A program made the translations under genes and the position numbers. A stretch of 35,461 nt of DNA from Cellvibrionaceae bacterium (GTDB taxonomy: Bacteria > Pseudomonadota > Gammaproteobacteria > Pseudomonadales > Cellvibrionaceae). Positions 8,909 to 16,422 of the stretch are shown piece by piece (position 1 is the first letter of the stretch; every line of letters starts with the position of its first letter). The notes under the pieces were generated by a model. That model saw nothing but the letters and a program-made list of their open reading frames with translations. It searched no databases and was not told the DNA's origin. The DNA lies in contig JAGKXD010000040.1 in assembly GCA_021151525.1 (NCBI GenBank), positions 1 through 35,461 of the forward strand. The letters run 5' to 3'.

Positions 8909-9919
8909 TTATCCCCCCGTCATACTCATAAACCGCAAAATCTGCGGCTCATCCGCTAAATCAAAATCGTGTTTTTCGGGTTTGTGCACAATCGCGTTTA
9001 ATAGGGTTTCGCGCAGGGCGGCTTCGGGCTCCGGGTTGTTGCGCATGGCGCTACGCAAATCCGCGCTGTTTTCCTGCCCCAAGCATAAAATCAGCTTGCC
9101 CGTTGCCGTTACGCGCACGCGGTTGCAGCTGCTGCAAAAATTTTCTGAATGTGGCGATATAAAGCCAATAAGCGATTCAAATCCCGCTGCGCGCCAGTAG
9201 CGCGAAGGGCCGCCAGTGTCGGTTGAAATGGGTTCCAGCGCAATGTGTTTGCCGATCTGCTCGCGCAATTCGGCGCTGCTGACAAATTCTGCAGCGCGGC
9301 CATGGCCGTTGATTTTGCCGAGCGGCATTTCCTCAATAAAACTGATATCCAGCCCCTCGCCCAGCGCAAATCGCACCAGCTCAGGCGCCTCGTCGGCATT
9401 GTAGTGCTTGAGGGCTACGCAATTGAGTTTGATGTGTTGGAAGCCAGCCGCTTGCGCTGCCTTTATCCCTGCGAACACCTGATTGATATCGCCAAAACGG
9501 GTGAGTTGCTTGAAACGTAAGGGCTTGAGGGTGTCTAAGCTGATGTTGATACGATCTACACCTGCATCCTTTAATGCTTGCGCATGTTGGGCAAGGTGGG
9601 TGCCATTGGTGGTGAGGCAGAGCTCTTGCAGTTGCGGGATTTGGCCGAGCTGCTGCATCAGCTCAACTATGCCACCGCGTATCAGCGGTTCTCCGCCGGT
9701 AATTCGGAGCTTAGTTACGCCCAGTTCGCACAGGGTTTTGCCGAGCATCGCCAGCTCTTCTATGGAGAGTACCTGGGCGCGCGGCAAAAAAGTCATGTCT
9801 TCCGCCATGCAATAAATGCAGCGTAGGTCGCAGCGATCAGTCACGGACAGGCGCACATAAGTAATGGCGCGGCCAAAGCTGTCGATAAGCGCAGGTGATA
9901 AAGTTGATGTGGGGTGCAT
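8909..9919 (-). CDS. moaA: GTP 3',8-cyclase MoaA (radical SAM)
   Basis: Catalyses the first step of molybdopterin synthesis, cyclisation of GTP, with MoaC completing cyclic pyranopterin. The N-terminal radical-SAM cluster motif is CDLRCIYC (C30, C34, C37 from the chosen ATG). The C-terminal substrate-binding cluster is CSSC plus a distal Cys in LILCLG (C262, C265, C279). The protein ends in the essential Gly-Gly (SMTGG). Its 336 residues are normal for the family. A TTG two codons upstream is not needed. It is divergent from cobA-nirBD across about 590 bp and probably leads into moaB. Confidence 0.95.
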   Translation of the reverse strand: MHPTSTLSPALIDSFGRAITYVRLSVTDRCDLRCIYCMAEDMTFLPRAQVLSIEELAMLGKTLCELGVTKLRITGGEPLIRGGIVELMQQLGQIPQLQELCLTTNGTHLAQHAQALKDAGVDRINISLDTLKPLRFKQLTRFGDINQVFAGIKAAQAAGFQHIKLNCVALKHYNADEAPELVRFALGEGLDISFIEEMPLGKINGHGRAAEFVSSAELREQIGKHIALEPISTDTGGPSRYWRAAGFESLIGFISPHSENFCSSCNRVRVTATGKLILCLGQENSADLRSAMRNNPEPEAALRETLLNAIVHKPEKHDFDLADEPQILRFMSMTGG

Positions 9920-10205
9920 GACCAATATTCGTTTGGATAAGTGCTTACTCTATAAGGCTACGAGGGCGCGCTCAAGTTGCGCCTACGCAATAAACTATTT
10001 CAGTTTTCGATCTAATAGTTTCCTGTTTTGTATAGGAGTGCAGGTATTAGGCCAGAAGCGTTCTAACTGACTTGCAAAGTGTGCCTCAAAATAGTGAATT
10101 TGGCATTTTTTTTCGAAAATGAATAAGCATTAATCTTTATTTTGTAGCGATGATTGACGAGTTGTTAATAATCAGTTTTCAGAAATCGACTAAAAATCAA
10201 CAAAT

Positions 10206-10220
10206 GCATTTTTATGGTGC
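10206..10220. promoter_or_regulatory. NtrC-like enhancer dyad 1
   Basis: GCATTTTTATGGTGC fits the NtrC arrangement GCACC-N5-GGTGC, with a perfect right half and GCA retained on the left. In the flanked form TGCATTTTTATGGTGCTT it closely resembles a glnA-type NtrC site. It lies about 250 bp upstream of the predicted sigma-54 start, a usual enhancer distance. Confidence 0.6.
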
Positions 10221-10282
10221 TTTGTGCGCCGCGACTTTGTTTTATATGTGTGCGTTTTTGAAAATATAAATCGCATCAAATT

Positions 10283-10297
10283 GCATTATTGTGGCGC
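10283..10297. promoter_or_regulatory. NtrC-like enhancer dyad 2
   Basis: GCATTATTGTGGCGC has the same GCA...GGYGC spacing as the first dyad, with one change in the right half. It sits 77 bp downstream of dyad 1 and about 170 bp upstream of the predicted start site. An isolated TGCACCA half-site follows at 10303-10309. Confidence 0.5.
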
Positions 10298-10438
10298 GCA
10301 CATGCACCAATAAAATTCACGCATTCTAACTTTGTCTTCCTCACTAATAGCGATAAGAGTTTTTTGTGAGTCCAAGAATGTAAATTAAGTCTATGAAATA
10401 AAAGGTTTTTAATTTTAGTTGCCAGTGTTTTTTTAAAT

Positions 10439-10454
10439 TGGCATCACGCTTGCA
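10439..10454 (+). promoter_or_regulatory. Sigma-54 promoter of cobA-nirB-nirD
   Basis: TGGCATCACGCTTGCA matches the -24/-12 consensus TGGCAC-N5-TTGCA with one mismatch and the required 10 bp between GG (10440-10441) and GC (10452-10453). Transcription would start near 10465, leaving a leader of about 48 nt before the cobA ATG. Together with the NtrC-like dyads this indicates nitrogen-limitation control. Confidence 0.8.
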
Positions 10455-10512
10455 AAAGTCACCTTATGCAAGTCCAGAGAATCAAATCTGGGCAAACTTG
10501 AAAGGTGCCGCG

Positions 10513-11358
10513 ATGAAACACACTGTCACAAACACAAAAACCTCAACTCCGATTAATAGCCGAGTGAGTGATCAACATAAGCCACGTGCTGCACGTGTTG
10601 GTAAGGTGTGGTTGGTTGGTGCTGGCCCGGGCGACGCAGATCTATTAACGGTAAAAGCGCTGCGAGCCATCAATTCTGCTGACATTATTTTTTACGATCA
10701 GTTGGTCAGTGAAGAAATCTGCGCGCTCTTCCCAAAAAATACGCCAGCACTCTACGTTGGCAAAGTCAAAAATAACCACAGCATTCCGCAAGAAGATTTA
10801 AACCAATTGCTGATTAATCAAGCGCAATTAGGTTTGAACGTGTGCCGCATTAAAGGCGGTGATCCTTTTGTATTTGGTCGCGGCGGCGAAGAATTGTTAG
10901 AGCTTCGCAAGGCGGGCGTTGAAGCTGAAGTGGTTCCAGGCATTACCTCCGCATCTGGTTGCAGTACTTACGCAGATATTCCTCTTACTCATCGCGGCAT
11001 CGCACAAGGCTGTACTTTTGTAACTGGCCACGCTGAAAAAACTCTCGATGTAAATTGGAACGCGCTCGCGCAATTAAATCACACCCTAGTGTTTTACATG
11101 GGCTTGACTCGCGCAGGCGATATTTCTGACAACTTGTTAGCAGGAGGTTTGGCGGCAGATACCCCTGTGGCGATTATTGAAAACGGTTGCCGCAAAGACC
11201 AGCGCGACATTATATCTGATTTAGCCAATTTCCCCGTTGCCGTGTTGCGTGAGCAAGTGAAATCACCAGCACTGATTATTGTTGGCAAAGTTGTGAGTAT
11301 GAAAGAGCAATTACAAATGAATGCGCTGATTCAAGAAGCAAAGACTATGACTGCTTAA
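10513..11358 (+). CDS. cobA: Uroporphyrinogen-III C-methyltransferase (SUMT)
   Basis: Transfers two methyl groups from S-adenosylmethionine to uroporphyrinogen III, giving precorrin-2, the precursor of siroheme. The 281-residue protein has VWLVGAGPGDADLLT, RIKGGDPFVFGRGGEE, the VVPGITSA segment and GCTFVTGHA, all SUMT signatures. The first ~30 residues are a low-complexity extension. The ATG at 10513 is preceded by GAAAGGTG and lies downstream of the sigma-54 promoter, which excludes the in-frame TTG at 10438. It lacks the CysG oxidase/ferrochelatase domain, so those steps must be encoded elsewhere. Siroheme is the nitrite reductase cofactor, explaining its place ahead of nirB. Confidence 0.93.
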   Translation: MKHTVTNTKTSTPINSRVSDQHKPRAARVGKVWLVGAGPGDADLLTVKALRAINSADIIFYDQLVSEEICALFPKNTPALYVGKVKNNHSIPQEDLNQLLINQAQLGLNVCRIKGGDPFVFGRGGEELLELRKAGVEAEVVPGITSASGCSTYADIPLTHRGIAQGCTFVTGHAEKTLDVNWNALAQLNHTLVFYMGLTRAGDISDNLLAGGLAADTPVAIIENGCRKDQRDIISDLANFPVAVLREQVKSPALIIVGKVVSMKEQLQMNALIQEAKTMTA

Positions 11359-11373
11359 TTTAAGAAGGTATTC

Positions 11374-11398
11374 GTCATCCCCGCTACGCGAGGATGAC
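11374..11398. repeat. Palindromic CCCCGCTACGCGAGGATGAC repeat, copy 2
   Basis: GTCATCCCCGCTACGCGAGG followed by ATGAC; its two ends are inverted (GTCATCC/GGATGAC). It sits in the 103-bp cobA-nirB gap and belongs to the same family as the copy in the moaA-moaB gap. Confidence 0.75.
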
Positions 11399-11461
11399 AG
11401 CAACCAAAGAAACACATTTAATTTAGTTAAACCAAAAAGCGTTAAAAAACGTGAGGCAATT

Positions 11462-13999
11462 ATGAAGAAGCGTATTGTTGTAGTTGGTAACGGCATGGTA
11501 GGTCACAAGTTCATCGACAATTTGGTGAACCATGCTGATGCTGCAAATTATCATGTCATTACTTTTTCGGAAGAGCCGCGTTTGGCCTATGACCGTGTTC
11601 AATTATCAAAATATTTTTCCGGCTCAACTGCCGAAGATTTAATGTTAACCAGTGAAGATTATTACAACGAAAAATCCGTTGAATTTATCTTGAAAGATAA
11701 AGTAGTAGATTTAGATTTGGAGAACAAAGAAGTGATTACCGCTTCTGGTCGTCGTGAAGGCTACGACAAATTAATTCTCGCCACAGGTTCATTTCCGTTT
11801 GTTCCGCCAATTCCTGGCAACAACGGTGAACACTGTTTGGTTTATCGCACTATAGAAGATTTAGAAGCCATTACTGCATCTGCCAAAGTTAGCAAAGTAG
11901 GTGTAGTAGTAGGTGGTGGCTTGCTCGGTTTAGAGGCCGCAGCCGCATTGAAAAACTCCGGTCTTGAAACTCACGTGGTTGAATTCGCACCGCGTTTAAT
12001 GGCAGTACAATTGGATGAGGGTGGCGGCAAATTGTTGCGCCGTAAAATTGAATCCATCGGTGTAAAAGTTCACACGCAAAAAGCGACGACTGAAATTGTT
12101 GCAGGTACCGAGGCGCGCTACCGCATGAACTTTGCAGACGGCAGCCATTTAGAAACCGATATGATTTTGTTCTCTGCTGGTATTCGCCCGCAAGACGAAC
12201 TCGCGCGCAAGTGTGGTATTCAGGTTGGCGAGCGCGGCGGTATTGTAGTTGATAACAACTGCCAAACTTCTGTGAAAGATGTTTACTCAATCGGCGAATC
12301 TGCTTTGTGGCAAAACCGCATTTACGGTTTGGTTGCACCGGGTTACCACATGGCGAAAGTGGCTGTGTCACATATCACTGGTGGTAGCGAGCAATTCACC
12401 GGCGCTGACATGAGTACCAAATTAAAATTGTTGGGTGTAGACGTAGCTTCTGTTGGCGATGCACACGGCAATACTCCCGGGTCATTAAGCTACACCTACA
12501 GCAACGATGTAGAAGAAGTTTACAAACGCATTATCGTTTCTGCCGATAACACTAAATTGTTGGGTGCTGTATTAGTAGGTGATGTAGAAGCCTACGGCAC
12601 TTTACAACAAATGTGCGTAAACGGAATGGATTTACCAGAAGATCCAAACGGTTTAATTCTGCCTTCTGTTGATGGTGCAAGCCACGGTATGGGTGTAGAT
12701 GCGCTGCCAGAAACTGCGCAAATCTGTTCCTGTATGGATGTAAGCAAAGGTGCAATTTGCTGCGCAGTACAAAACGGCGCAAACACCATGGGCGAGATCA
12801 AAGCCGTTACTAAAGCATCAACCTCTTGCGGTGGTTGTACTGCACTGGTTAAACAAATTATGGATGCCGAGTTGGTGAAACTTGGTGTTGAAGTCAGCAA
12901 CCATATTTGCGAACACTTCCCTCACTCACGAAAAGAATTGGCGGACATTGTTCGCATCAAACAAATCAAAACTTTCGACGAATTGTTGGATGGTCACGGC
13001 AAAGGTTTGGGTTGCGATATTTGTAAGCCTGCGGTGGGTTCAATCCTCGCGTCTTTCTGGAATGAATATGTTCTCGACAAAAAGCATATCGGTCTGCAAG
13101 ACACTAACGATATTTTCTTGGGCAACATGCAAAAAGACGGCACCTACTCAATTGTGCCACGTGTAGCCGGTGGTGAAATCACTCCCGAGAAATTAATTGT
13201 ACTCGGCCAAGTGGCAAAAGATTACAAACTCTACACCAAAATTACGGGCGGCCAACGTATAGATTTATTCGGCGCGCAATTGCATCAGTTGCCAGCCATT
13301 TGGAAAATTTTGGTTGAAGCTGGTTTTGAAACTGGACAAGCCTACGGTAAATCTTTGCGTACTGTTAAATCTTGCGTGGGTTCTACCTGGTGCCGTTACG
13401 GTGTGCTCGATTCAGTGGGCATGGCAGTAACTTTGGAAAATCGCTACAAAGGTATTCGCGCTCCGCACAAAATTAAATTTGGTGTGTCAGGTTGTACGCG
13501 TGAATGTGCGGAAGCTCAAGGTAAAGACTTTGGTGTAATCGCCACCGAAAGCGGCTGGAATTTATATGTGTGCGGTAACGGCGGTATGCGTCCACGTCAT
13601 GCCGATTTATTCGCAACAGGCTTGGATGATGCAACCCTGATTAAATATATCGATCGCGTAATGATGTTCTACATCCGCACGGGTGATCGTTTACAACGTA
13701 CATCGGTATGGCTGGAAAATATGGAAGGCGGTTTACCATATTTGAAGAAAGTTATCATCGACGACAAGCTCGGTTTGGTTGCTGAGTTGGAAGCGCAAAT
13801 GCAAGCGAATATTGATCAATATCAGTGTGAGTGGAAAACCACTGTAGAAAACCCTGAATTGCAAAAACGTTTCAAACACTTCATCAACTCTGATGACCGC
13901 GATGACAACTTGGCTTACGTATTAGAGCGTGAACAAATTCGTCCAGCGTTTAAAGATGAGCGTGCGAACAAAATAGATTTGGTTGAGTTGGTGGATTAA
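11462..13999 (+). CDS. nirB: Assimilatory nitrite reductase large subunit NirB
   Basis: NAD(P)H-dependent siroheme enzyme reducing nitrite to ammonium in the cytoplasm. The 845-residue protein contains an N-terminal FAD/NAD(P) pyridine-nucleotide oxidoreductase module (VVVGNGMVG, VVVGGGLLGLEAAA, about 1-300). BFD-like [2Fe-2S] segments follow (ICSCMDVSKG from about 420, SCGGCTALVK, GLGCDICKP near 517). The C-terminal part is the nitrite/sulfite reductase domain. The siroheme/[4Fe-4S] cysteines are CVGSTWC (about 638 and 644) and GCTREC (about 678 and 682). Length equals typical NirB. GTGAGG precedes the ATG. The TAA stop lies in the first arm of a large palindrome separating it from nirD. Confidence 0.97.
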   Translation: MKKRIVVVGNGMVGHKFIDNLVNHADAANYHVITFSEEPRLAYDRVQLSKYFSGSTAEDLMLTSEDYYNEKSVEFILKDKVVDLDLENKEVITASGRREGYDKLILATGSFPFVPPIPGNNGEHCLVYRTIEDLEAITASAKVSKVGVVVGGGLLGLEAAAALKNSGLETHVVEFAPRLMAVQLDEGGGKLLRRKIESIGVKVHTQKATTEIVAGTEARYRMNFADGSHLETDMILFSAGIRPQDELARKCGIQVGERGGIVVDNNCQTSVKDVYSIGESALWQNRIYGLVAPGYHMAKVAVSHITGGSEQFTGADMSTKLKLLGVDVASVGDAHGNTPGSLSYTYSNDVEEVYKRIIVSADNTKLLGAVLVGDVEAYGTLQQMCVNGMDLPEDPNGLILPSVDGASHGMGVDALPETAQICSCMDVSKGAICCAVQNGANTMGEIKAVTKASTSCGGCTALVKQIMDAELVKLGVEVSNHICEHFPHSRKELADIVRIKQIKTFDELLDGHGKGLGCDICKPAVGSILASFWNEYVLDKKHIGLQDTNDIFLGNMQKDGTYSIVPRVAGGEITPEKLIVLGQVAKDYKLYTKITGGQRIDLFGAQLHQLPAIWKILVEAGFETGQAYGKSLRTVKSCVGSTWCRYGVLDSVGMAVTLENRYKGIRAPHKIKFGVSGCTRECAEAQGKDFGVIATESGWNLYVCGNGGMRPRHADLFATGLDDATLIKYIDRVMMFYIRTGDRLQRTSVWLENMEGGLPYLKKVIIDDKLGLVAELEAQMQANIDQYQCEWKTTVENPELQKRFKHFINSDDRDDNLAYVLEREQIRPAFKDERANKIDLVELVD

Positions 14000-14120
14000 A
14001 CCCCATCCTAACCCTCCCCTTGAAAAGGGGGAGGGAACTACTCCCTTTTAAATAGAATCGCACTACGACGTGCGGCCTGTTCCTCCCTCCTTTCAAGGGG
14101 GAGGTTAGGAGGGGGTTAAA
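13996..14120. repeat. 125-bp MITE-like palindrome between nirB and nirD
   Basis: Outer arms at 13996-14025 (TTAAACCCCATCCTAACCCT...) and 14091-14120 (...AGGTTAGGAGGGGGTTAAA) are near-complementary. An inner hairpin forms from AAAAGGGGGAGGGA and ACTCCCTTTT. The left arm overlaps the nirB stop codon and the right arm ends 27 bp before the nirD ATG. The structure could attenuate or stabilise transcript between the two subunits. No transposase-like ORF is inside. Confidence 0.78.
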
Positions 14121-14147
14121 AACAAAATATTTAAAGCGAGAAATATT

Positions 14148-14480
14148 ATGAGCGAAAAATCCTGGGTATCCATTTGCAACGAATCTGATTTGTTTGCTGA
14201 TACTGGTGTATGTGCAAAAGTAAAGGGTCAGCAAGTTGCCATTTTTAAATCGCGCCGTTTGGGGGAGGTTTTTGCAATTTCTAATTACGATCCCATCGGC
14301 GAAGCCAATGTGTTATCGCGTGGCATTATCGGTTCCTTGGGCGATGCGATTGTGGTTGCGTCACCGCTCTACAAAGAACACTACAACCTGCGCACCGGTG
14401 AGTGTTTGGAAAAGCCGGAATACTCCGTTGCGGTATACCCCGTAAAAGTTGAAAACGGTGTGGTGCAAGTACAGGCCTAA
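14148..14480 (+). CDS. nirD: Assimilatory nitrite reductase small subunit NirD
   Basis: Rieske-fold small subunit partnering NirB. It has 110 residues with the NirD pattern WVSICNESDL, NYDPIGEANVLSRGIIGSLG, VASPLYKEHYNLRTGECLE and VAVYPVKVENGVV. As usual for NirD, the Cys/His ligands of a Rieske cluster are absent, so it carries no [2Fe-2S] centre. It is the last gene of cobA-nirB-nirD and is followed by a GC stem and a second hairpin with a T-tract. Confidence 0.94.
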   Translation: MSEKSWVSICNESDLFADTGVCAKVKGQQVAIFKSRRLGEVFAISNYDPIGEANVLSRGIIGSLGDAIVVASPLYKEHYNLRTGECLEKPEYSVAVYPVKVENGVVQVQA

Positions 14481-14487
14481 GTTTTTC

Positions 14488-14508
14488 ACGGCAGGCTCGG
14501 CCTGCCGT
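14488..14508 (+). terminator. Hairpin after nirD
   Basis: ACGGCAGGC-TCG-GCCTGCCGT is a perfect 9-bp stem with a 3-nt loop, followed by a pyrimidine-rich TCCCTTCTTCTT stretch. It may be a weak or first terminator ahead of the stronger one at 14545. Confidence 0.5.
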
Positions 14509-14544
14509 TCCCTTCTTCTTCGACTGCTTCATGAGTCGTTTTAT

Positions 14545-14573
14545 GGGCAACCCTTTTGGGGTTGCCCTTTTTT
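14545..14573 (+). terminator. Rho-independent terminator of cobA-nirBD
   Basis: A GGGCAACCC / GGGTTGCCC stem with a short loop is followed directly by six T residues. Confidence 0.85.
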
Positions 14574-14635
14574 CATTGCATAGATTTTTATTTGTAATCT
14601 ACTGCAAGCCTTTTGTGTCAAATTGTATTTTGTGT

Positions 14636-15280
14636 TTAAAATTTGAAACCAACGCCCAACATAAAAACGCTAGGGTCTATTTGAACATCTACGCTAGCAG
14701 CACGTTTTCCATTTACATTGATATGGGCTGTTGTATCTATATCGATTTTCCACACAGCTGCATTTAAGTAAATTTTATCGGTTAATTTCCAATCGGCACC
14801 GAGCTGATAGGCAAGGCCTGTTGAGTAAGATAATGACAAGTCACTCTTTCCGCCAAGTGCGCTATCAAGAGTTGATGTGGTGTCAGTGCTAAAAAATTTG
14901 GTGTAATTCAAACCCAAACCGATATAGGGGTGGAAATTTTGATTTTCAAGCGGGTAGTATTGTACAGATACTGTTGGTGGCAGGTGTTTAGTGCTGCCTA
15001 TGTCAACACCTTTTAATGCGCCTGTTCCAACAATATCATGTGAAAACGGGAGTGCTGCGAGTACTTCAATGCCCCAATGTTTAGTTGCAAACCAAGTTCC
15101 GGAAAATCCGAGGCCCGTTGAATCTTTCACGTCAACGCCACCGCCCAATACGGTTCCACTATTGGCGTCGGGTTGTACGCTAACTGCACCAACACGAAAA
15201 AAAATATCATTTTGTTCGTGGGCATATGCACTGCTTGCCAATAATAGAGTTGTTGCTGCAATACCTAAAATCTTTCTCAT
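14636..15280 (-). CDS. ompW: OmpW-family outer membrane protein
   Basis: Eight-stranded outer-membrane beta-barrel of 214 residues, proposed in other bacteria to pass small hydrophobic molecules. A signal peptide ends at SSAYA|HEQND. The mature part begins with the OmpW pattern FFRVGAVSVQPDANSG. KHWGIEVLAALPFSHDI and the PTVSVQYYPL segment follow, and the last residue is the terminal Phe (GVGFKF) needed for barrel assembly. AAAGGTGAATTGAT precedes the ATG. Two FNR/ANR boxes lie upstream, agreeing with the known oxygen regulation of ompW in enterobacteria. It is divergent from cynS. Confidence 0.93.
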   Translation of the reverse strand: MRKILGIAATTLLLASSAYAHEQNDIFFRVGAVSVQPDANSGTVLGGGVDVKDSTGLGFSGTWFATKHWGIEVLAALPFSHDIVGTGALKGVDIGSTKHLPPTVSVQYYPLENQNFHPYIGLGLNYTKFFSTDTTSTLDSALGGKSDLSLSYSTGLAYQLGADWKLTDKIYLNAAVWKIDIDTTAHINVNGKRAASVDVQIDPSVFMLGVGFKF

Positions 15281-15344
15281 ATCAATTCACCTTTGTCTAA
15301 TGCTAAGTAGCAAAAGTATTTTCTGCTTCTGACGGATATTTTTT

Positions 15345-15358
15345 ATGATGTAAATCAA
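15345..15358 (-). promoter_or_regulatory. FNR/ANR box proximal to ompW
   Basis: ATGATGTAAATCAA, read on the minus strand as TTGATTTACATCAT, matches TTGAT-N4-ATCAA in 9 of 10 positions. With a -10 candidate AATACT at 15315-15320 on the minus strand, its centre falls about 42 bp before the predicted start, the class II activator position. Confidence 0.65.
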
Positions 15359-15402
15359 ACCTGCGAGCAAGTTGAAAAAATACTTGGTGTATTGTTTTTC
15401 AT

Positions 15403-15416
15403 TTGATTTGTATCAA
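15403..15416. promoter_or_regulatory. Perfect FNR/ANR box
   Basis: TTGATTTGTATCAA is an exact match to TTGAT-N4-ATCAA. It lies 58 bp further from ompW than the proximal box and about 90 bp upstream of the predicted cynS start site, so it could affect either divergent gene. Confidence 0.75.
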
Positions 15417-15475
15417 GGAGTCTTGAGGGCTAATTTGATCGCCTTTTTGTGTTGCAGCAGCAATTAATTTTTTGA

Positions 15476-15491
15476 TGGCTTGTTAATTGCA
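15476..15491 (+). promoter_or_regulatory. Sigma-54 promoter of cynS
   Basis: TGGCTTGTTAATTGCA keeps the GG (15477-15478) and GC (15489-15490) elements with 10 bp between them and the TTGCA -12 box. Predicted start is near 15502, about 38 nt before the ATG. I could not find a clear NtrC dyad nearby. Confidence 0.6.
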
Positions 15492-15539
15492 ACTGTGAGC
15501 ATGAACAAATTACTTTTTAATTGATTTGCTGAGGCTGCC

Positions 15540-15983
15540 ATGAATCGAATAGACATTACCGAAAAAATTATTTCTACCAAGGTTTCCAAGGGAATTAAAT
15601 GGTGCGATGTCGCCCAAAAAGTGGGCTTGAGTAAGGAATGGGTGACAGCAGGATGCTTGGGGCAAATGACATTTAATGCTGAGCAAGCAAAAATAATCGG
15701 TGATATTTTTGAGCTAAGTGAGGAAGAACAAAAATGGTTGCAGGTAGTTCCCTATAAAGGCTCGCTACCCACCGCTGTACCTACAGATCCATTAATTTAT
15801 CGCTGGTATGAAATTGTGAATGTTTATGGTGGAACCATTAAGGAATTAATTCACGAAGAGTTTGGCGATGGCATCATGAGTGCCATTGATTTTAGTATGG
15901 ATATAGTGCGCGAGCCCGATCCAAAAGGTGATCGCGTGAATGTGGTTTTGTCGGGGAAATTCCTACCTTACAAATCCTATTAG
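15540..15983 (+). CDS. cynS: Cyanate hydratase (cyanase)
   Basis: Converts cyanate plus bicarbonate to carbamate and CO2, releasing ammonium, so it serves detoxification and nitrogen scavenging. The 147-residue protein has the N-terminal helical domain and the C-terminal catalytic dimer domain. The catalytic triad is visible as R88 and E91 (YRWYEIV) and S114 (GIMSAIDF), equivalent to R96, E99 and S122 of the E. coli enzyme. It ends in GKFLPYKSY, close to the usual GKYLPTKPF. TGAGG precedes the ATG. A sigma-54 core upstream and the nearby nirBD operon suggest nitrogen-limitation control. No cyanate transporter or carbonic anhydrase gene is adjacent. Confidence 0.95.
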   Translation: MNRIDITEKIISTKVSKGIKWCDVAQKVGLSKEWVTAGCLGQMTFNAEQAKIIGDIFELSEEEQKWLQVVPYKGSLPTAVPTDPLIYRWYEIVNVYGGTIKELIHEEFGDGIMSAIDFSMDIVREPDPKGDRVNVVLSGKFLPYKSY

Positions 15984-16018
15984 GCCATACCTGTAGAGCC
16001 TCAAACTCAAACTGTAAG

Positions 16019-16040
16019 CGTGGCGTTTTAAATCGCCACG
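16019..16040 (+). terminator. Terminator-like hairpin after cynS
   Basis: CGTGGCG and CGCCACG arms around an 8-nt AT-rich loop, followed by only three T residues. It is a plausible but weak terminator. Confidence 0.5.
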
Positions 16041-16084
16041 TTTGCGCAACCATCAACAAAGTCCATGCCTTCCACGAAATGTGC

Positions 16085-16125
16085 TTGCCAATAGCTGGCC
16101 AATTACCTAGTATGTAATCGGTTAC
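16085..16125 (+). promoter_or_regulatory. Promoter with abutting LacI-type operator, GH5_8-like gene
   Basis: TTGCCA (16085-16090), a 17-bp spacer and TAGTAT (16108-16113) form a sigma-70 promoter. The next base starts the operator GTAATCGGTTAC (16114-16125), which would cover the transcription start. The same arrangement is found at 25275-25315 before the other GH5 gene. LacI-family repressors bind CG-centred palindromes of this kind; the regulator itself is not in the window. Confidence 0.65.
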
Positions 16126-16422
16126 GTGCATTCGTAAGCTACATTTTTCAATTCAAAAATAAATATCGACAAACTGTTTTGTTTCCTCGTTATGTCGGCC
16201 ATTTGAAAAATGCTTGCCCGTAACCTTGTGTGTTGGCGGCTAAAAAATACATTAATTCTGTTGTTGCAAGATTTTTAACTAGCGCTTCAATGCGTCGGCC
16301 TGCTATTGCCTGAAAAATGGTGTGGTCTTTGATCTTTTTGCGCAGCAGCCTTCAATCATCAAAGCTATCTTGATCACAATAAATTCTGTGGTGGCTGGCT
16401 CTATATCTATAAAGGTAATCCG

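Larger units (their letters stand above)
9920..10512. other. Divergent control region moaA / cobA-nirBD
   Basis: AT-rich intergenic region with no convincing ORF. It contains two NtrC-like dyads (10206-10220 and 10283-10297) and a sigma-54 promoter (10439-10454) directed at cobA, all described separately. I could not identify a moaA promoter or a Moco riboswitch. Confidence 0.7.
15984..16422. other. Intergenic region and long leader of the GH5_8-like gene
   Basis: This gap holds the cynS terminator hairpin, the promoter-operator module at 16085-16125 and a predicted leader of about 300 nt. A 79-codon reverse ORF overlapping the end of cynS (15892-16131) has no supporting features and is not called. 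Confidence 0.6.

Noticed and set aside
10438..10512. 25-codon N-terminal extension of cobA from a TTG
   Set aside because: It lies upstream of and within the sigma-54 promoter, so it would not be transcribed; the ATG at 10513 has a good ribosome site.
15892..16131. 79-codon reverse ORF whose ATG lies beside the operator at 16114
   Set aside because: Overlaps the end of cynS, has no ribosome site and shows no similarity to the small ORF beside the other operator.
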